From Pristionchus mayeri (Eukaryota > Nematoda > Chromadorea > Rhabditida > Neodiplogasteridae): a stretch of 64,000 bases of DNA. A program made the translations under genes and the position numbers. Positions 9,956-21,389 of the stretch are shown one piece after another; positions within the stretch are counted from its first letter, which is position 1, and each line of letters starts with the position of its first letter. The stretch covers positions 38,298,661-38,362,660 of the forward strand of contig BTRK01000002.1 in assembly GCA_036245805.1 (NCBI GenBank), read 5' to 3'. The notes under the pieces are model-generated. The model saw only the letters and a program-made list of their open reading frames with translations, was not told where the DNA came from and searched no databases.

Positions 9956-11686
9956 TTAGTTGATGGAGAGATTGGGGCAGACATCGGCCAATTGGGGCAG
10001 ACCCGACTTGAAGAGGCAACCGCACATGTCTCGGAGAGCTGCGGTAGTGAGGAGACCGGAGGATGTGGCGCACGTCTTGAATGTGGAGACGATCTGGTTG
10101 TCTGAGGGAAGGGCGAGGCCGCAACTGAAGAAAGAATTTACCTTATTTTCCCTGATTTATAGCATAATGTATCTCATTTTCGTCGATCTGATCGTTATCA
10201 AGAATGGGGGGAAGAGTCAGAGAGGGAGGGAGAGACAGACCGAGGGTTCAAGACGACGGGAGATGCAGATGAGGGAGTGAGTAGAGAGGGGCGAGGAAGA
10301 TAGGGAAAAGGCGGGAGAGGGAAGGCGAGATAGAGATTAAAGATCACAGATGAACTCACTTCTTTGTTCCACTGCAACCCTTGTTTCGAACGCACTTGGT
10401 AATGCATCCAACTGCCTTCCTTGCTACCTAAAAGTGAAAGGACAATCATACTAGGACGAACATCTTCGCTTTGAATGCTTTTTTCTAATACCTGAAAGGG
10501 CAAGCAAAATGAAGATACGCATTTCTTAGGAGTAGGTTGCGTCAGTCCGCATTTTCCAATTTCGGCGCTAGATCGGATGAGAACTATGACGTCTCCTTTC
10601 ATGTATCAAAGGCGACATGTCCCAATTTCACACTTTCACTCTCACCTTTCCGAGTGCGGCAGCTGATCCAGCACCGGAGCCCGAGCTATTGAGCAGACCA
10701 GAGAATTCGCGGAAAGCAGCCAGCTGGAGCGTCTCGGCGTATCGCTTAGGCACCGTGGCACCCGGAGCTGAGGCGCATCTGAACGAAGAGATTGTGGTAA
10801 AGTGTTTTCGAAGACATCTGATTGCTTGTTGACTGCGGGGAAATTACGCTGTGCGCTCTCTAATGATCACGCGGGGTGGCTCGTTTCGTATTGAACAGTC
10901 ATACCTAATTGAATCATGAAATACTTACACTTCTCCGAAGCTGTTCTTCGCGCACTCTACAGTGCTCCTCAGTGCAGGCATTCGATCGAGGATGCACTGG
11001 CGAGCGACGGGGTAGGAGACGCCAACGGACGTGATGTGATTCTGGCATCTGGAAGAGGGATCAGTTAGCAAGAATTCGTCTTATTCTGTGTGCCCTCTTA
11101 CAAATCGTTTTGACAGGAGCAAACACCATTTCTTGGGTGAAAAAAGCTGGAAGAGGGATAATTTGGCAATGAGAAATGGTCTGACTCTCCTCAGTTTTAA
11201 CACTCTCTCGCCGGTTAGAGAAAGCGAGAGAGCATGCAAGTAAGAGAGAGTCAGACGATTACCCTAGGCTACTCACGAGGGATAATTTAGCAAGAATTCG
11301 TCTCATTCTAGGCAATATATCGGATGTCAAAGACGGTATGACGTCATGGTTCTCCTCCGACGTAGGTCCACCATTTTGGGCTCCCACTCCCTATTGACGA
11401 GAGATAACGACGAAGAGTTCTTATGAAACCAACCCTAATCTAGAGCATGAAGAGCATGATGGTTAGAGTGATAGCTTCTCAAAATGACTCCCTTAATGCT
11501 GCTGTCATCCTACTAGACGGACAAAGACGAACGATAGATAGGAAACGACGATACTGACCTATCTGCGCATTGCGTAAGGATCTCCTGGCTATTCTCGTAG
11601 CACGGCCCGACTTCAGCGCACGTGCACTGGGGGATCATCTGGGAGGAGACGGAGAGGAAGAGAGAGGAGAGAAGGAGGAGCAGCAT
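9956..11686 (-). CDS. Secreted cysteine-rich protein, 205 aa
   Basis: Minus-strand exons, 5' to 3': 11686-11559, 11048-10929, 10778-10646, 10427-10360, 10124-9956. All phases agree and the total is 618 bases. The protein starts MLLLLLSSLFLSVSSQ, a clear signal peptide, and the mature part begins near MIPQCTCAEVGPCYEN. About fifteen cysteines are spread over all exons (CQNH, CILDRM, VECAKN, VCASAPG, GCITKCVRNKGC, NCGLALP, CATS, MCGCL, VCPN). The middle holds PKRYAETLQLAAFREF, a helix-like segment. It is most likely an extracellular disulfide-rich protein of a nematode-restricted family. I recall similar unnamed nematode proteins with the PKR...ETL and CGL.LP segments but cannot name them. No transmembrane helix, GPI signal or catalytic motif is visible. 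Intron 1 contains a dispersed hairpin repeat. Confidence 0.85.
11179..11257. repeat. Dispersed ~80-bp hairpin repeat, copy 1
   Basis: Foldback with outer arms GTCTGACTCTC / GAGAGTCAGAC and inner arms CTCTCTCGC / GCGAGAGAG. It sits in intron 1 of the secreted protein gene. The same element recurs many times in this window. Confidence 0.85.
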
Positions 11687-12487
11687 CTAGATTAGAATTT
11701 GTAATTTACAACTGGAAATTATCTCATTCGTAATTCGGGCCTCGACCGAGAAATTTCGCGATCTGTAGAGGATATGGCATCATTTCACGAGCTCTAATAC
11801 GGAATTAAACGATTAGGATAAATGGACACCAGATCTGATGATCAAGGGATCTCTTTCTGATGGGAACCAAAACTAAGTCCATACTTATACAGATTATGTT
11901 CGCAGATTATGTTCAATGTGTGGTAACTACTGCGAAATTGCTTGGAAAGGGTACATATTTTGGTTCTCACGCGATGGCGACGAAATGCATGAAAAGTGAT
12001 GGGATGAAAGCAGTGAAAAGGGAGCTGGCTGCTCTCCTTATCTACTTCAAGTCGAGATCCGCCCTACGAGCGGGAACTCGAGTAAAAAAGCAAGAAAGCG
12101 CACAAATTGGATAGAGATTTGGCGAGTTTCGCTAGAGATTGGGTAGAGATACGCTTGCGGAGAAATCGAATCGAGTACTGTTTCGATACCCATTCTCGAG
12201 TTCATCGAACGGGAGAGCAATACTCCCTAGCATTGTGATGACTCAGGAATGGTCAAGATCGTGCTTGAGTGAGATCAATATGAGGTCAGAAGTGCGGAAT
12301 TTTTCGATCAGATGTTGCAGGATATGGAATAACATAGAGTACTGTTTCAAAACATTTCCCTCGAGTTCAACGAGAATAGTGATGATGAGTGAAATAGTGT
12401 GCACCAGGCTGGACCTTCCTTCGTGATCCAATGGTCAAGGTCAATATCGTCAGAATGAAAAAAACCTCTCTATGGGTCTCCATTAGA
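11687..12487. other. Intergenic, upstream of the secreted protein gene
   Basis: Should contain the promoter of the minus-strand secreted protein gene. A few short open frames exist but none shows splice signals or recognisable protein features. No repeat seen. Confidence 0.4.
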
Positions 12488-12681
12488 CTTCGAAAAGTTC
12501 AATAATAAAATGACAAGTTATGAAAGAATTTTCTAACAACTAATTTCCATTTTCAACAGTTATTGAAGCGGCGTCGTAACTAGTTATGTAATAATGTCGT
12601 ATCTAGTTACGAAAAAGAACGCTATTTTTGACGCATTTGAGGTCTTTTTGCAGTGAAACATATTTGATTAATTTTGCGCAA
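12488..12681 (+). repeat. Direct repeat, left copy (partner 15925-16108)
   Basis: About 190 bp beginning GACTTCGAAAAGT and ending TTAATTTTGCGCAA. It is roughly 90% identical by eye to 15925-16108, in the same orientation. The shared core includes CAACAGTTATTGAAGCGG and GTCTTTTTGCAGTGAAAC. No coding potential. Confidence 0.8.
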
Positions 12682-13516
12682 GTCTCCATGACATGTGCTA
12701 GAATTACTCAACATTATCAATATTACCCATCATCAGGATAGTTCCCATCAGTAGTCCTCCCTCAGTCCCCTCTCCTCACCTTCCCCCTTTCCGCCTCCGT
12801 TTCCTCTCTCATCTCCCCCTCCCCTCTCCCTCTCTCCTCTCTCTCCGTCACCTTCCATCTCCCTCTCCCTCAGACACCACTTGAGTGGCATAGAGTTGGC
12901 CATTTTTCGTGAACTCGTTAACTCCCGCTCTTTGTTTCGATTACTCGTAAGCACATAGAGGTGCGGCTATCGACACTTTTATGAGCGCTTTAGTGACTTC
13001 TCTTCCTTATCTCATCTCCCTCTCACTCCCCACTCCCCATTCTCCCCCTCTTCTTATTCGACCTTGGTCTCCCCTTAGAACACCTCTAAGAAACTGGTTG
13101 AACGATGCGGTGAATACTGTTATCGCTACTATTCACAGTAAGGGTGATTACAAATAACGGAATTATCGATGCTTTTCTTCGCATGATTGGTATTTTTGGG
13201 TATTCATGTTTACAGTTGGCTCATTTCGGCAGAGGCAATACAAATACAAATATGCAAATATTTATTCCATCCATAAGCGTAATTTAAATTCGCAAAATTA
13301 TTTGAAGATGTTGATGGAAGATACGCCGCTCCTTAGCAACTGGTTGTCGGAGAGGGGTCAATGCAAAAATCACGATCAAGAAGTAGACGATCAGATCAGA
13401 CTAAATAATAGACCAACTGCCTAAAAAAATGTTCTTCGACACAATAAAAAATAACGATTAAACAAAAGCAATAAAAAGACGTAATAGCATACTAAATATT
13501 CGATAAAGATTCAAAC
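12682..13516. other. Non-coding stretch with a long polypyrimidine block
   Basis: 12767-12875 and 13001-13060 are almost pure C/T on the + strand, interrupted by few purines. No credible exon. The interval separates the left direct repeat from the LINE remnant. Confidence 0.45.
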
Positions 13517-15732
13517 ACTCTTCTCGAACGTCGATTTCACAAATCTCATGCTGCACTATGGTATCAATTTCAGAATAACTTCACTGATTCACCTAACCTT
13601 CTGGGACTCGCGCTGTCACCAAGTGATACGCATCACATCAACAACTTATTGATTCTGCTGGAACTATCGTAACTAGTGTTTTAGACATAGCTAATGCCCG
13701 TGCATCCCGTTTTGCTTCCCACTTCACACTTGATGACGGATTATTACCATCCATTCCCTCTCACCCCTCAACCTCATATCTCACAAATGTATCTTTCTTC
13801 CCCATGACGTGTATAAGGCTTTAAAGCAGCTCTCACCATCATGCTCTACGGGCCATGATAACATTCCTCAGATTGTCTTTCGTAAATGTGCACAATCCCT
13901 CTCCCTCCCCTTGTGTGATATCTTCAACATTAGTATGGAAACCGGCACTGTCCCATCGCTATGGAAATTCTCACTCATTACCCCAATCCCCAAACCAAAC
14001 AAGAATCCCCAGTCACCTGATTCTTATCGCCCTATCTCCATACTATCTCCTGCCTCTAAAACAATGGAACGCTTTGTCAAAAATAAGCTTGCCCCTTACC
14101 TCTACCGCTCCAATATCATTCCCAATTACCAACATGGTTTTCGATCCGGTGCATCTGTTCTTACCAACCTTTTAGATTGTGAAAATGACTGGACTCTAGC
14201 CCACTCCCGTAAAGAGCAAACTGATGTTATTTACCTTGATTTCTCTCGTGCATTCGACACCGTCCCCTTTCCTAAACTTCTCTCTAAATGCTTGCATTAT
14301 GGTATCAACGGTAACCTTCTAAATTGGATCTCTGATTTTGTAACGGATAGGCTTTTCTCCGTAAGATTAGGTACCATCGTATCCAAGTCCTTCCCTGTCC
14401 TCTCCGGCGCACCGCAAGGATCTGTACTAGGGCCTATTCTATTCTCCCTTTATATATCGGATATAACACATGTCCTTGCTCCCTTCCCCGATGTGTGTGT
14501 AAAAGCATACGCGGATGACATTAAGATTTATGCTTCCTACACCAATAATACTAAAGCCTCACGCACTTCCCAATTACAGTATGCTCTAGATGCCATCTAC
14601 TCGTGGACTCTATCCAATCAATTGTCTCTTTCGGAATCTAAATGCACTCATCTTCACACTGGTTCCTCACCCGCTTCCCAATATCTCATTAATAGCGTTT
14701 TCCTCGAGCAAGTCTCCCAACAACGTGATCTAGGTGTACAAGTACTTCCCACAATAGCTCTGTCAGTATTGATGATCGTGTCCAGAAAGCCACTTCTGTC
14801 ATGCATATTATGCTTCGTGCAGTAACAGTTAATAACCCCTCTATCCTTATCAAATGCTTTAAAACATATGTTCTCCCTCACATTGAATTCGCTTGCCCTT
14901 TCTGGAACCCTCATATTAAAAAACAGAGTCAGAAGCTTGAGAAAATCCATGAAAAATTCACTCGTATTCTATACTATCGGTGTTTTCCGTCTCCGTCATA
15001 TCCTCTTGGTCTACCATCCTATTCTCAACGTCTGTCTTTCCTGGGTCTTCAAGCGCTTTTTGAGAGGAGAGTCAATTATGATTTAGTCCTGGCCCGTAGG
15101 ATTATGTATGGAGACACCATACTCGATAGAAGTAATTTTTTCCTGTTTGCTCTCCTAAGAGAAAGGATCAACAACTTTGGAATCCATATTGAGAAAACCA
15201 AATCGACACCTCGATACCACTGTTTTTCTCGTAGAGTTTCTAGGATTTTAAACGCTCTTCCTACCCATGTATTGTCATCTCCCAGCATCCCTGTTTACAA
15301 AAAGAGATTAAGAGCTCTTCAATTTGATTTTAGTAAATATATTTTCCAATAGTACTTCCCTCCACTACTTCCCATTCCCATTCCCATAGTCCCCATACCT
15401 CCACCCTTCATCCTCGCCCTCTCCCCCTGTTTAGAGATCTTCTGACGCTGGATCTCGGAGAAGAGTCTACCTGGTCTTCATCGAGTGCCCCCTCCTCGAT
15501 AAAACTCCCCATCAGACCAGACGAAGACAGATGAGACCAGCCGATTGGATCTTCTCAATTTACGATTGCACCTCCATCCCCCCATCCCCCACATTCCTCC
15601 CTTCTTATCATATTCCTTCATTCGTATTTCTTCCTCAGTGTGAGGAGAGTCAACACTCTTGTATCACAACGCTTAAGTAATTATTCGTCTTCCGTTGCGC
15701 CGCCGAGCGTAGATAAAATATATATATATATC
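13517..15732 (+). mobile_element. CR1/Jockey-like non-LTR retrotransposon remnant
   Basis: The main open frame, 13809-14740, encodes a reverse transcriptase: PIPKPNKNPQSPDSYRPIS, then YLDFSRAFDTV, GAPQGSVLGPILFSLYI and KAYADDIKIYA. One base is missing near 14740. The frame then continues to the stop at 15350-15352 with the thumb and C-terminal region (KCFKTYVLPHIEFACPFWNP). Upstream, 13517-13808 is also LINE-derived (FASHFTLDDGLLPS) but broken by frameshifts. The endonuclease domain is absent, so the copy is 5'-truncated and dead. A run of TATATA at about 15716-15732 may be the 3' tail. The motif set fits the CR1/Jockey group. The clade assignment is inference. Confidence 0.85.
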
Positions 15733-15924
15733 ACTCAACCAAGCTTGCACGGTGATCTCTCCATTTCGAACGGATTTGGCGCAACAAAGTTTACTTATTC
15801 CTCTGAAAACAGCTACATTGATACAACATGTTACTAGGTCACATGCTCACCATCGGAATGTTTTTCGATTCTACAAGATTTTCACAGACGGCTTCATGTT
15901 AGTATAGGGGCATTCTGTGAATTA

Positions 15925-16108
15925 GACTTCGAAAAGTAACCATTCAATAACAAAATGACGAGTTATGAAGGAATTTTTTAACAACTAATTTCCATTTTCA
16001 ACAGTTATTGAAGCGGCGTCGTAACTAGTTACGAAATTGAACGCTATTTTTTACGCATTTGAGGTCTTTTTGCAGTGAAACATATTTGATTAATTTTGCG
16101 CAACAACC
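15925..16108 (+). repeat. Direct repeat, right copy (partner 12488-12681)
   Basis: Second copy of the 190-bp repeat, same orientation, 3.4 kb away. The right copy lacks a short segment present in the left copy after CGTAACTAGTTA. Together they bracket the LINE remnant, but that LINE class has no terminal repeats, so they are probably an unrelated dispersed family. Confidence 0.75.
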
Positions 16109-16482
16109 CTCATAACCGCTCACTTCGTTCGTGATGTGCTACGAATGAGTTTTCGCAACTAGTTACGAGCAAAATGTTATAACAAGTTTCTTCACTATTC
16201 AAAGTCTACTGTGAATACACTACAGATCTTGGTTATTAGCCGGAATGTAATCATCCGATAATGATCATCCGACCTATTGCTCTAAGTTAGTAGCTCACTC
16301 GATCCTCAATGGCGTCCGAAGCTCCATCGTTCGCGTGTTGAGCATGTGAATGTATTGAGCATTAAATACAGGAAAATGAAGAGATCATCTCTGGTTTATT
16401 TAAACGAGTTGCTGGGGAACGCACATCTCGCTGGGGAATCGCTGGGGAATCTCGTCGATTTATTTAAAGTCGCTGGAGAACG

Positions 16483-16618
16483 CGCCAACAGCTGGTCAGG
16501 GCACTGGCGAGCAATTGGCTAGCCAGTTGTTAGCTATTTTGACCAGTTGTTAACCAGTTAGAGTGGGCGGAGCTTAGCGTAACCAGATGGTAACCAGTGC
16601 CCTGACTTGTTGTTGGCG
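16483..16618. mobile_element. 136-bp foldback MITE
   Basis: Terminal inverted repeats of about 24 bp: CGCCAACA..GGTCAGGGC.CTGG at the left and its complement ending TTGTTGGCG at the right, with only small differences. The interior is built from repeated ACCAGTTGTTA-type words. Non-autonomous, no coding capacity. Confidence 0.75.
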
Positions 16619-17565
16619 TCTTCCCCACTATTTTGTTGAAAGAAACCAGAGCATCGTTTCTCGCACTCACAGTTCGAGAGAGCTCTGATATAGAGAGATT
16701 CAGACGTGAAAGTGTAGGGGAAGGGAGAAAGTCCTGGTCGATTTACTCTTTATTTATTCAATATCGTTCTAACAGAATGTCGCAATCTTCACGACAACTA
16801 GTGATGACAAAACGGTTTGAGCCGACATTGATCATGTTTTCCAGTACATTCTAATTATAAAGCCGACTTTGATGCTCATCCACGGAGGAGTGCATGTCCT
16901 TTTTGGCATGCCTAGTGCCAGCAATCAGATGAGAACGTCACACGAACGTCTGCTACGATGATGTTTTCGCGCAATTTCTGAACCGCTGGGCCCGATATGT
17001 TTGGTTGGCAACGTGCGTAAATAATCTTGCCTCTGCAACATTTACTCAGATTTCGCAATGAACAGTTTCCTTCGGTACGAAGTTTAATGAGATCCAAAAA
17101 AATCCTTCTCTAGTTTTTTCGCATGATCCGCTTTCCCGGTAGGTAGCGTTGTAAGGTTAGGAATTTCGAACAAACACGAGCATAAAGTCACGGAGAAATT
17201 TCGTAAGAACATCTTAATTCCGGTTTGAGTTATAACACTTTTAGTGAAACCATTCCTTCATAAACGACGAGACAGACCGGGTCGTTCCTTCATGAAGGGG
17301 AAATGAGAGGGAGGGAAGAATAGCCACTTCATTCTTCGATTTTCCCTTCACTTGACAGCCCCAAACACGCGCAAAAAGTTACGGAGACACTAAAGTAAAA
17401 CGAAAGAAAACACTCATGACAACAAGCATAACTGTGTGTGCTTCTTCCTCTTATCATTTGTACTCACGCTTTCTTCATATCAGTGCATAAAAACGAAGCT
17501 AACATCCTTCCCAGGTTGTCAGCAAACACGATTGGGAAAATTATTGTAAATTTTAAAAATAATGT
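16619..17565. other. No gene seen
   Basis: Scattered short frames only. None combines acceptor, donor and a plausible protein segment. A CTTCATTT-type short inverted pattern around 17247-17305 (CCTTCATAAACG / CCTTCATGAAGG) is the only structure noted. Confidence 0.4.
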
Positions 17566-18839
17566 TTGTCTACTTTTACAAATGATGACAAGTGTGCATG
17601 GGAAGTTGATAGACAAACCAAAGCTGTCCAGCGCTTTGGTTGGAATTCACAAAAGGGAGGAATTCGCATCATCGGAACAGGTGAGATCAGTTTGCACCAG
17701 TCACAAAGCTGTGGAGGGAGAATTAATAGTGTGAGAGAGATAGAAATCAGGAAATAAAAATAAATAAAGATGGGAAGGGAGAATTTGTAGGCTAACAAAT
17801 AGCCCTAACCGTGTATTTGTGTCCTCTTCCGTCTCCACCTCATGTTCCTCATGGCTATGCCGATAATTGGGCATCATACAGCCGGATTTTCTCCAATAAA
17901 CATTACAGACACAATTTGATCCAGCAGCTGGAAAGCGAGAATCGATTAGGCCCGAGGAAGGCACTCGAAGGGAGAGTGCGATCTAACTCACACATACACA
18001 GGTGTACGAGCAAGCACTTATTGCGTGTATCGACAATTCTGTCTCAAAATATTAAGCGAACTTTCGATGCATCACAACAATTTTAAATCGAATCCCGGAA
18101 TCGATTTAGCACATTAAAATCGCAACTATCTCTCTCTTTCTCTCACTTCCTCCCTCCCTGTCACCATCCCCTCCTGGCCTTGCCCGATAGACTCTCTTCA
18201 CATATTCTATCATTATCTCATCTTCACATTTTGTCGAATGTCAACGCTAATTATAGGAATAAGTGATGGAAATCAGATTTGAATAATTCTCAAAACATCT
18301 CGTATTGTTTGATATTTTTACTTTCATAATCGTTGCTTGACAAAAATTCTGAGTTCCCAATCTCCTCCTCAGAATTCCAATCATCATCATCAATGGACTA
18401 CACGGATCATCGAGCGACGCTTTTCCGATTCCTCGCCCTCAATTTCGATGAAATATTAGCCATTCGCTACGAGAATCCTGTCGGATTCTCTGAGTTCTTC
18501 CAAGGTGAGGAACAGGCACCTGCCGCCAATCATATTAAGCTGAATGCGGATGAAAACACTGCCTAGGAAGTATGGAGAAGGGTAACTTGCTCAGCTAAAG
18601 CAGTTGGTTATATGTACCTGTATGTTTTGGTCCATTTGGGATAAGCATCTCGACATTGTACATAGGAACAAAGAAGTTCAATATGTATTCGGATCCTTTA
18701 ACTGTACACAGCCGCCCACGCTCTCTACACTCCCGGTGGCGAGGTACATCGCATCACCGAAAACAACGCGACGGAGAGCGAGTGTCGAGTTGTCGAAAAC
18801 GCAACCAACTCCCTACCCAACATTTGCTGGTATTCGCAA
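17566..18839 (+). CDS. Unrecognised gene fragment, at least two phase-matched exons
   Basis: Exon 18373-18504 follows TCCTCCTCAG and ends before GTGAGG. Exon 18712-18839 follows TACACAG and ends before GTGATT. Splicing keeps the frame and reads ALNFDEILAIRYENP ... FFQAAHALYTPGGEVHRI ... NATNSLPNICWYSQ, which looks like genuine globular protein. A further candidate exon ends at 17680 before GTGAGA and reads DKCAWEVDRQTKAVQRFGW; its link to the later exons was not resolved. I do not recognise the family. The start, the end and any later exons are missing, so this may be a relic. No signal peptide or membrane helix is visible in the parts that can be read. Confidence 0.4.
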
Positions 18840-19071
18840 GTGATTACAAAACAGCTTTTAAAAATGCCATTTTTTGTGTCTTCACCACTATATCCGATAT
18901 TAGACAATATCGCGATAGCATTTGGTCAATCATTTGTATAACGGCACTGGCACTATTTCGAGAGAGAACAATGACGTCATTCAGTCTTTGGTATATCAAA
19001 GGCGGCACTACGTCATAGTTCTGATCCGGCATAGTTCGGTGGCCCTTCATGCATACTTTTTCCGGCATCAC

Positions 19072-19201
19072 TTCGCTTTTACGCGGCAGCAGATCGACGA
19101 TCAATTCATCGAGCCCTGGGAATACTTGCAAACAATGCCGCTGATACGCGTCGAGCTGATTCCGATAATATTGCGCATTCTCAGGGATAGATGGAGCATA
19201 T
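19072..19201 (-). CDS. Isolated coding-like exon, family unknown
   Basis: On the minus strand the segment follows a consensus nematode acceptor (ATTTTCAG) and ends before GTGATG, with 43 open codons. It reads YAPSIPENAQYYRNQL ... HCLQVFPGLDELIVDLLP. The composition is protein-like and the splice sites are good, but no partner exon with the right phase was found on either side. It could be a gene relic. The plus strand is also open here, which lowers certainty. Confidence 0.35.
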
Positions 19202-20194
19202 CTGAAAATGAAATAAAAATTTTCCAATAAGAGAACCCTAGTTATAACATAAAAGTAAAGGCACTGTCTTAATTCCGGCAGTTTTACTCGCTGGCAGTCA
19301 TCTCACACTCGATGACACTGACGGTACCGTCAGCGAGTCAGAGGGAAGCCGTCAGAAGATCATCATCGTATCTTAACCAACAAATGGTGCCCACAAAGTG
19401 CAACATTGTCCTATTTTTGGTGATAATAATCCGGAAGGTAATGTCATTTTTAGACTCGTATAACTCTAAGTAGCTCTAGAAAAACGTCACATATTTATAC
19501 GAAAATTCATCTTCTCTATTGGAATCGTAATTTAGACAGGATTTTCAATTCAGCGGAACCCTAGGTAAACCTTATGCTGCTGGCATATGGGTCAGTCGAG
19601 TTCAGTCCAGTTATAGACGAGGTCAGTCGGCCCTCGTCGCCCCATCCACACATACCTAGACGCGAAACCATATTTCTGGACGACAAAATCTGGCGCATTT
19701 AATTGGATTTTCGAACAAAGGAGGGAGAGGGAGAGTTAATTGGTTTTTTGAGTCGGGCCATTTCCAACCTGTCATTTCCCATATTTCCTGGGGACAAAAT
19801 CTGGCCATTTAATTGGATTTTGTCGAGTCTATTGTGTGGTAATTGGATTAGCGAGAGAGTGCAGGGGGAGGGGAGGGTTGAATTTCATTAGTGAGAGGGA
19901 GAGAGGGAAAGTGCGTTCTTCGCTCATTTCATCGTCTCTCCTCCGTGGTGAGGGGTCTCTCCCCCTCATTTTCCAAATCAGTCTGAGAGGAGCGCTGGCG
20001 GAGGAAGGTTGCGCGGGAAGGAGCAGCGATTTGGAGGAGGAGGAGTGAGTGGGGAAAGGGAGGGGGATCCTACCTAGCTTTCAGGATTCGGGGATTGGAG
20101 CAAGATTCTATTGTTGAATGAAACAAGATTGAACCCTAGAATTGAAGTATACGAGGGAGGATCAGGTACTCGGGGAGCTACAGTATCCAATGTA
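19202..20194. other. No gene seen
   Basis: Contains a direct repeat of TGGACGACAAAATCTGG / TGGGGACAAAATCTGG near 19677 and 19790, each followed by ATTTAATTGGATTTT, and then a GA-rich stretch leading into the minisatellite. No exon supported. Confidence 0.4.
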
Positions 20195-20905
20195 ATCTCA
20201 GGCAATCTCTCTTACATTAACCCCTCCCTTCCTGGAACCGTGCCAAGAAGAGGAGGGAGGGAACCCCGCATACAGTACTCTCCCTTCTTGTAACCATGCC
20301 AAGAAGAGAAGGGAAGGAATCCCGCTTACAGTACTCTCAATTCTTGGAACCGTGCAAAGAAGATAATTCAGGCAATCTCTCTTCCAGTAATCCATCCCTT
20401 CCTAGAACCATGACAAGAAGAGAAGGGAGGGAACCCCGCGTACAGTACTCTCCCTTCTTGGAACCATGTCAAGAAAAGGCGGAAATGATCCTCACTTGTA
20501 ACTCTACTTTCTTGGAACTGTGCCAAGAAGAGAAGGGAAGGAATCCTGCTTACAGTACTCTCCTTTCTTGAAACCGTGCCAAGAAGAGATGGGAGGGAGC
20601 CCCGCTTACAGTAACTCTCCCTTCTTGGAACCGTGCCAAGAAGAGGCGGAAGGGATCCTCACTTACAGTAACTCTCCGTTCTTGGAACTGTGCCAAGAAG
20701 AGAAGGGAGGGAATCCCGCTTACAGTACTCTCCCTTCTTGGAACCGTGCCAAGAAGAGAATGAAGGGAACCACTCTTACAGTACTCTCCCTTCTTGGAAA
20801 CGTGCCAAGAAGATAATTCAGGCAATCTCTCTTACAGTAACCCCCCTCCACTTCTTGCAACTGTGCAAAAAAGGGAAGGAAATTTACGCTGCTTACAGTA
20901 CCTCT
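20195..20905. repeat. ~56-bp minisatellite with hairpin-forming monomers
   Basis: About twelve tandem copies with the core CCAAGAAGAGAAGGGAGGGA, then CTTACAGTACTCTCCCTTCTTGGAACCGTG split across the unit. The spacing between successive CCAAGAAG cores is 50-59 bases. Each junction can fold because TCTTGG and CCAAGA flank AACCGTG. Long open frames on both strands are artefacts of the repeat. Confidence 0.9.
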
Positions 20906-21389
20906 CCTATCTTGGAACAAGGGGAAGATAAAAGAAGAAGAGAAGAAGAGAAGAGAGGGAAGAAGAAGAAGAAGAGAAGAAGAGAAGAGAGAGAAGAGAA
21001 GAAGAGCGCGCAGAGCGACGACGCCGCGAGCTACCCCGTCGCGAAGTGACGGTGCTGTCTGCAAGACCTAGCCGTCTGCAAGACGGCTAGTCAATATATA
21101 TAGGGGAGAGATGATATTTTGTCGTGGACAGAATCTGGAAATTTTAATCCAATAGCCCTTTCTTTGTCCGGAGAGAGGGAGAGGGGGGGGGTACGAACTA
21201 ATTGATTTTTAAGAGAGTGTGGAGATTGGAGAGCGTCATTTTCCGTTCACTCGAAGAGGGCGAGCAGTTTGGAGGAGGGGGGGAGGGGAGGGGGGAGGGA
21301 AAAGAGGGGCGAGGGAGGGGAAGAGGGGGAGGAGGGGAAAGTAAGGATGGAGGTGAGTGAGATACGGATGGGGGAAGGGGGGGAGAGTG
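20906..21389. repeat. GA-rich tract and spacer between two minisatellites
   Basis: 20930-21005 is almost pure A/G. 21064-21092 holds GCCGTCTGCAAGACGGC, a short perfect hairpin. 21250-21345 is again nearly pure G/A. No coding evidence. Confidence 0.6.

Noticed and set aside
10485..10602. Minus-strand frame reading CGLTQPTPKKCVSSFC as an exon of the secreted Cys-rich gene
   Set aside because: It has no acceptor of the right phase, while exons 10646-10778 and 10360-10427 join directly in phase and already give a continuous protein. It may be a duplicated relic of the CGLALP exon.
10617..10832. Plus-strand 71-codon frame
   Set aside because: Antisense to exon 3 of the secreted protein gene.
20296..21049. 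Several 90-119 codon frames on both strands
   Set aside because: They follow the minisatellite period and appear on both strands; no start context, splice sites or conserved core.
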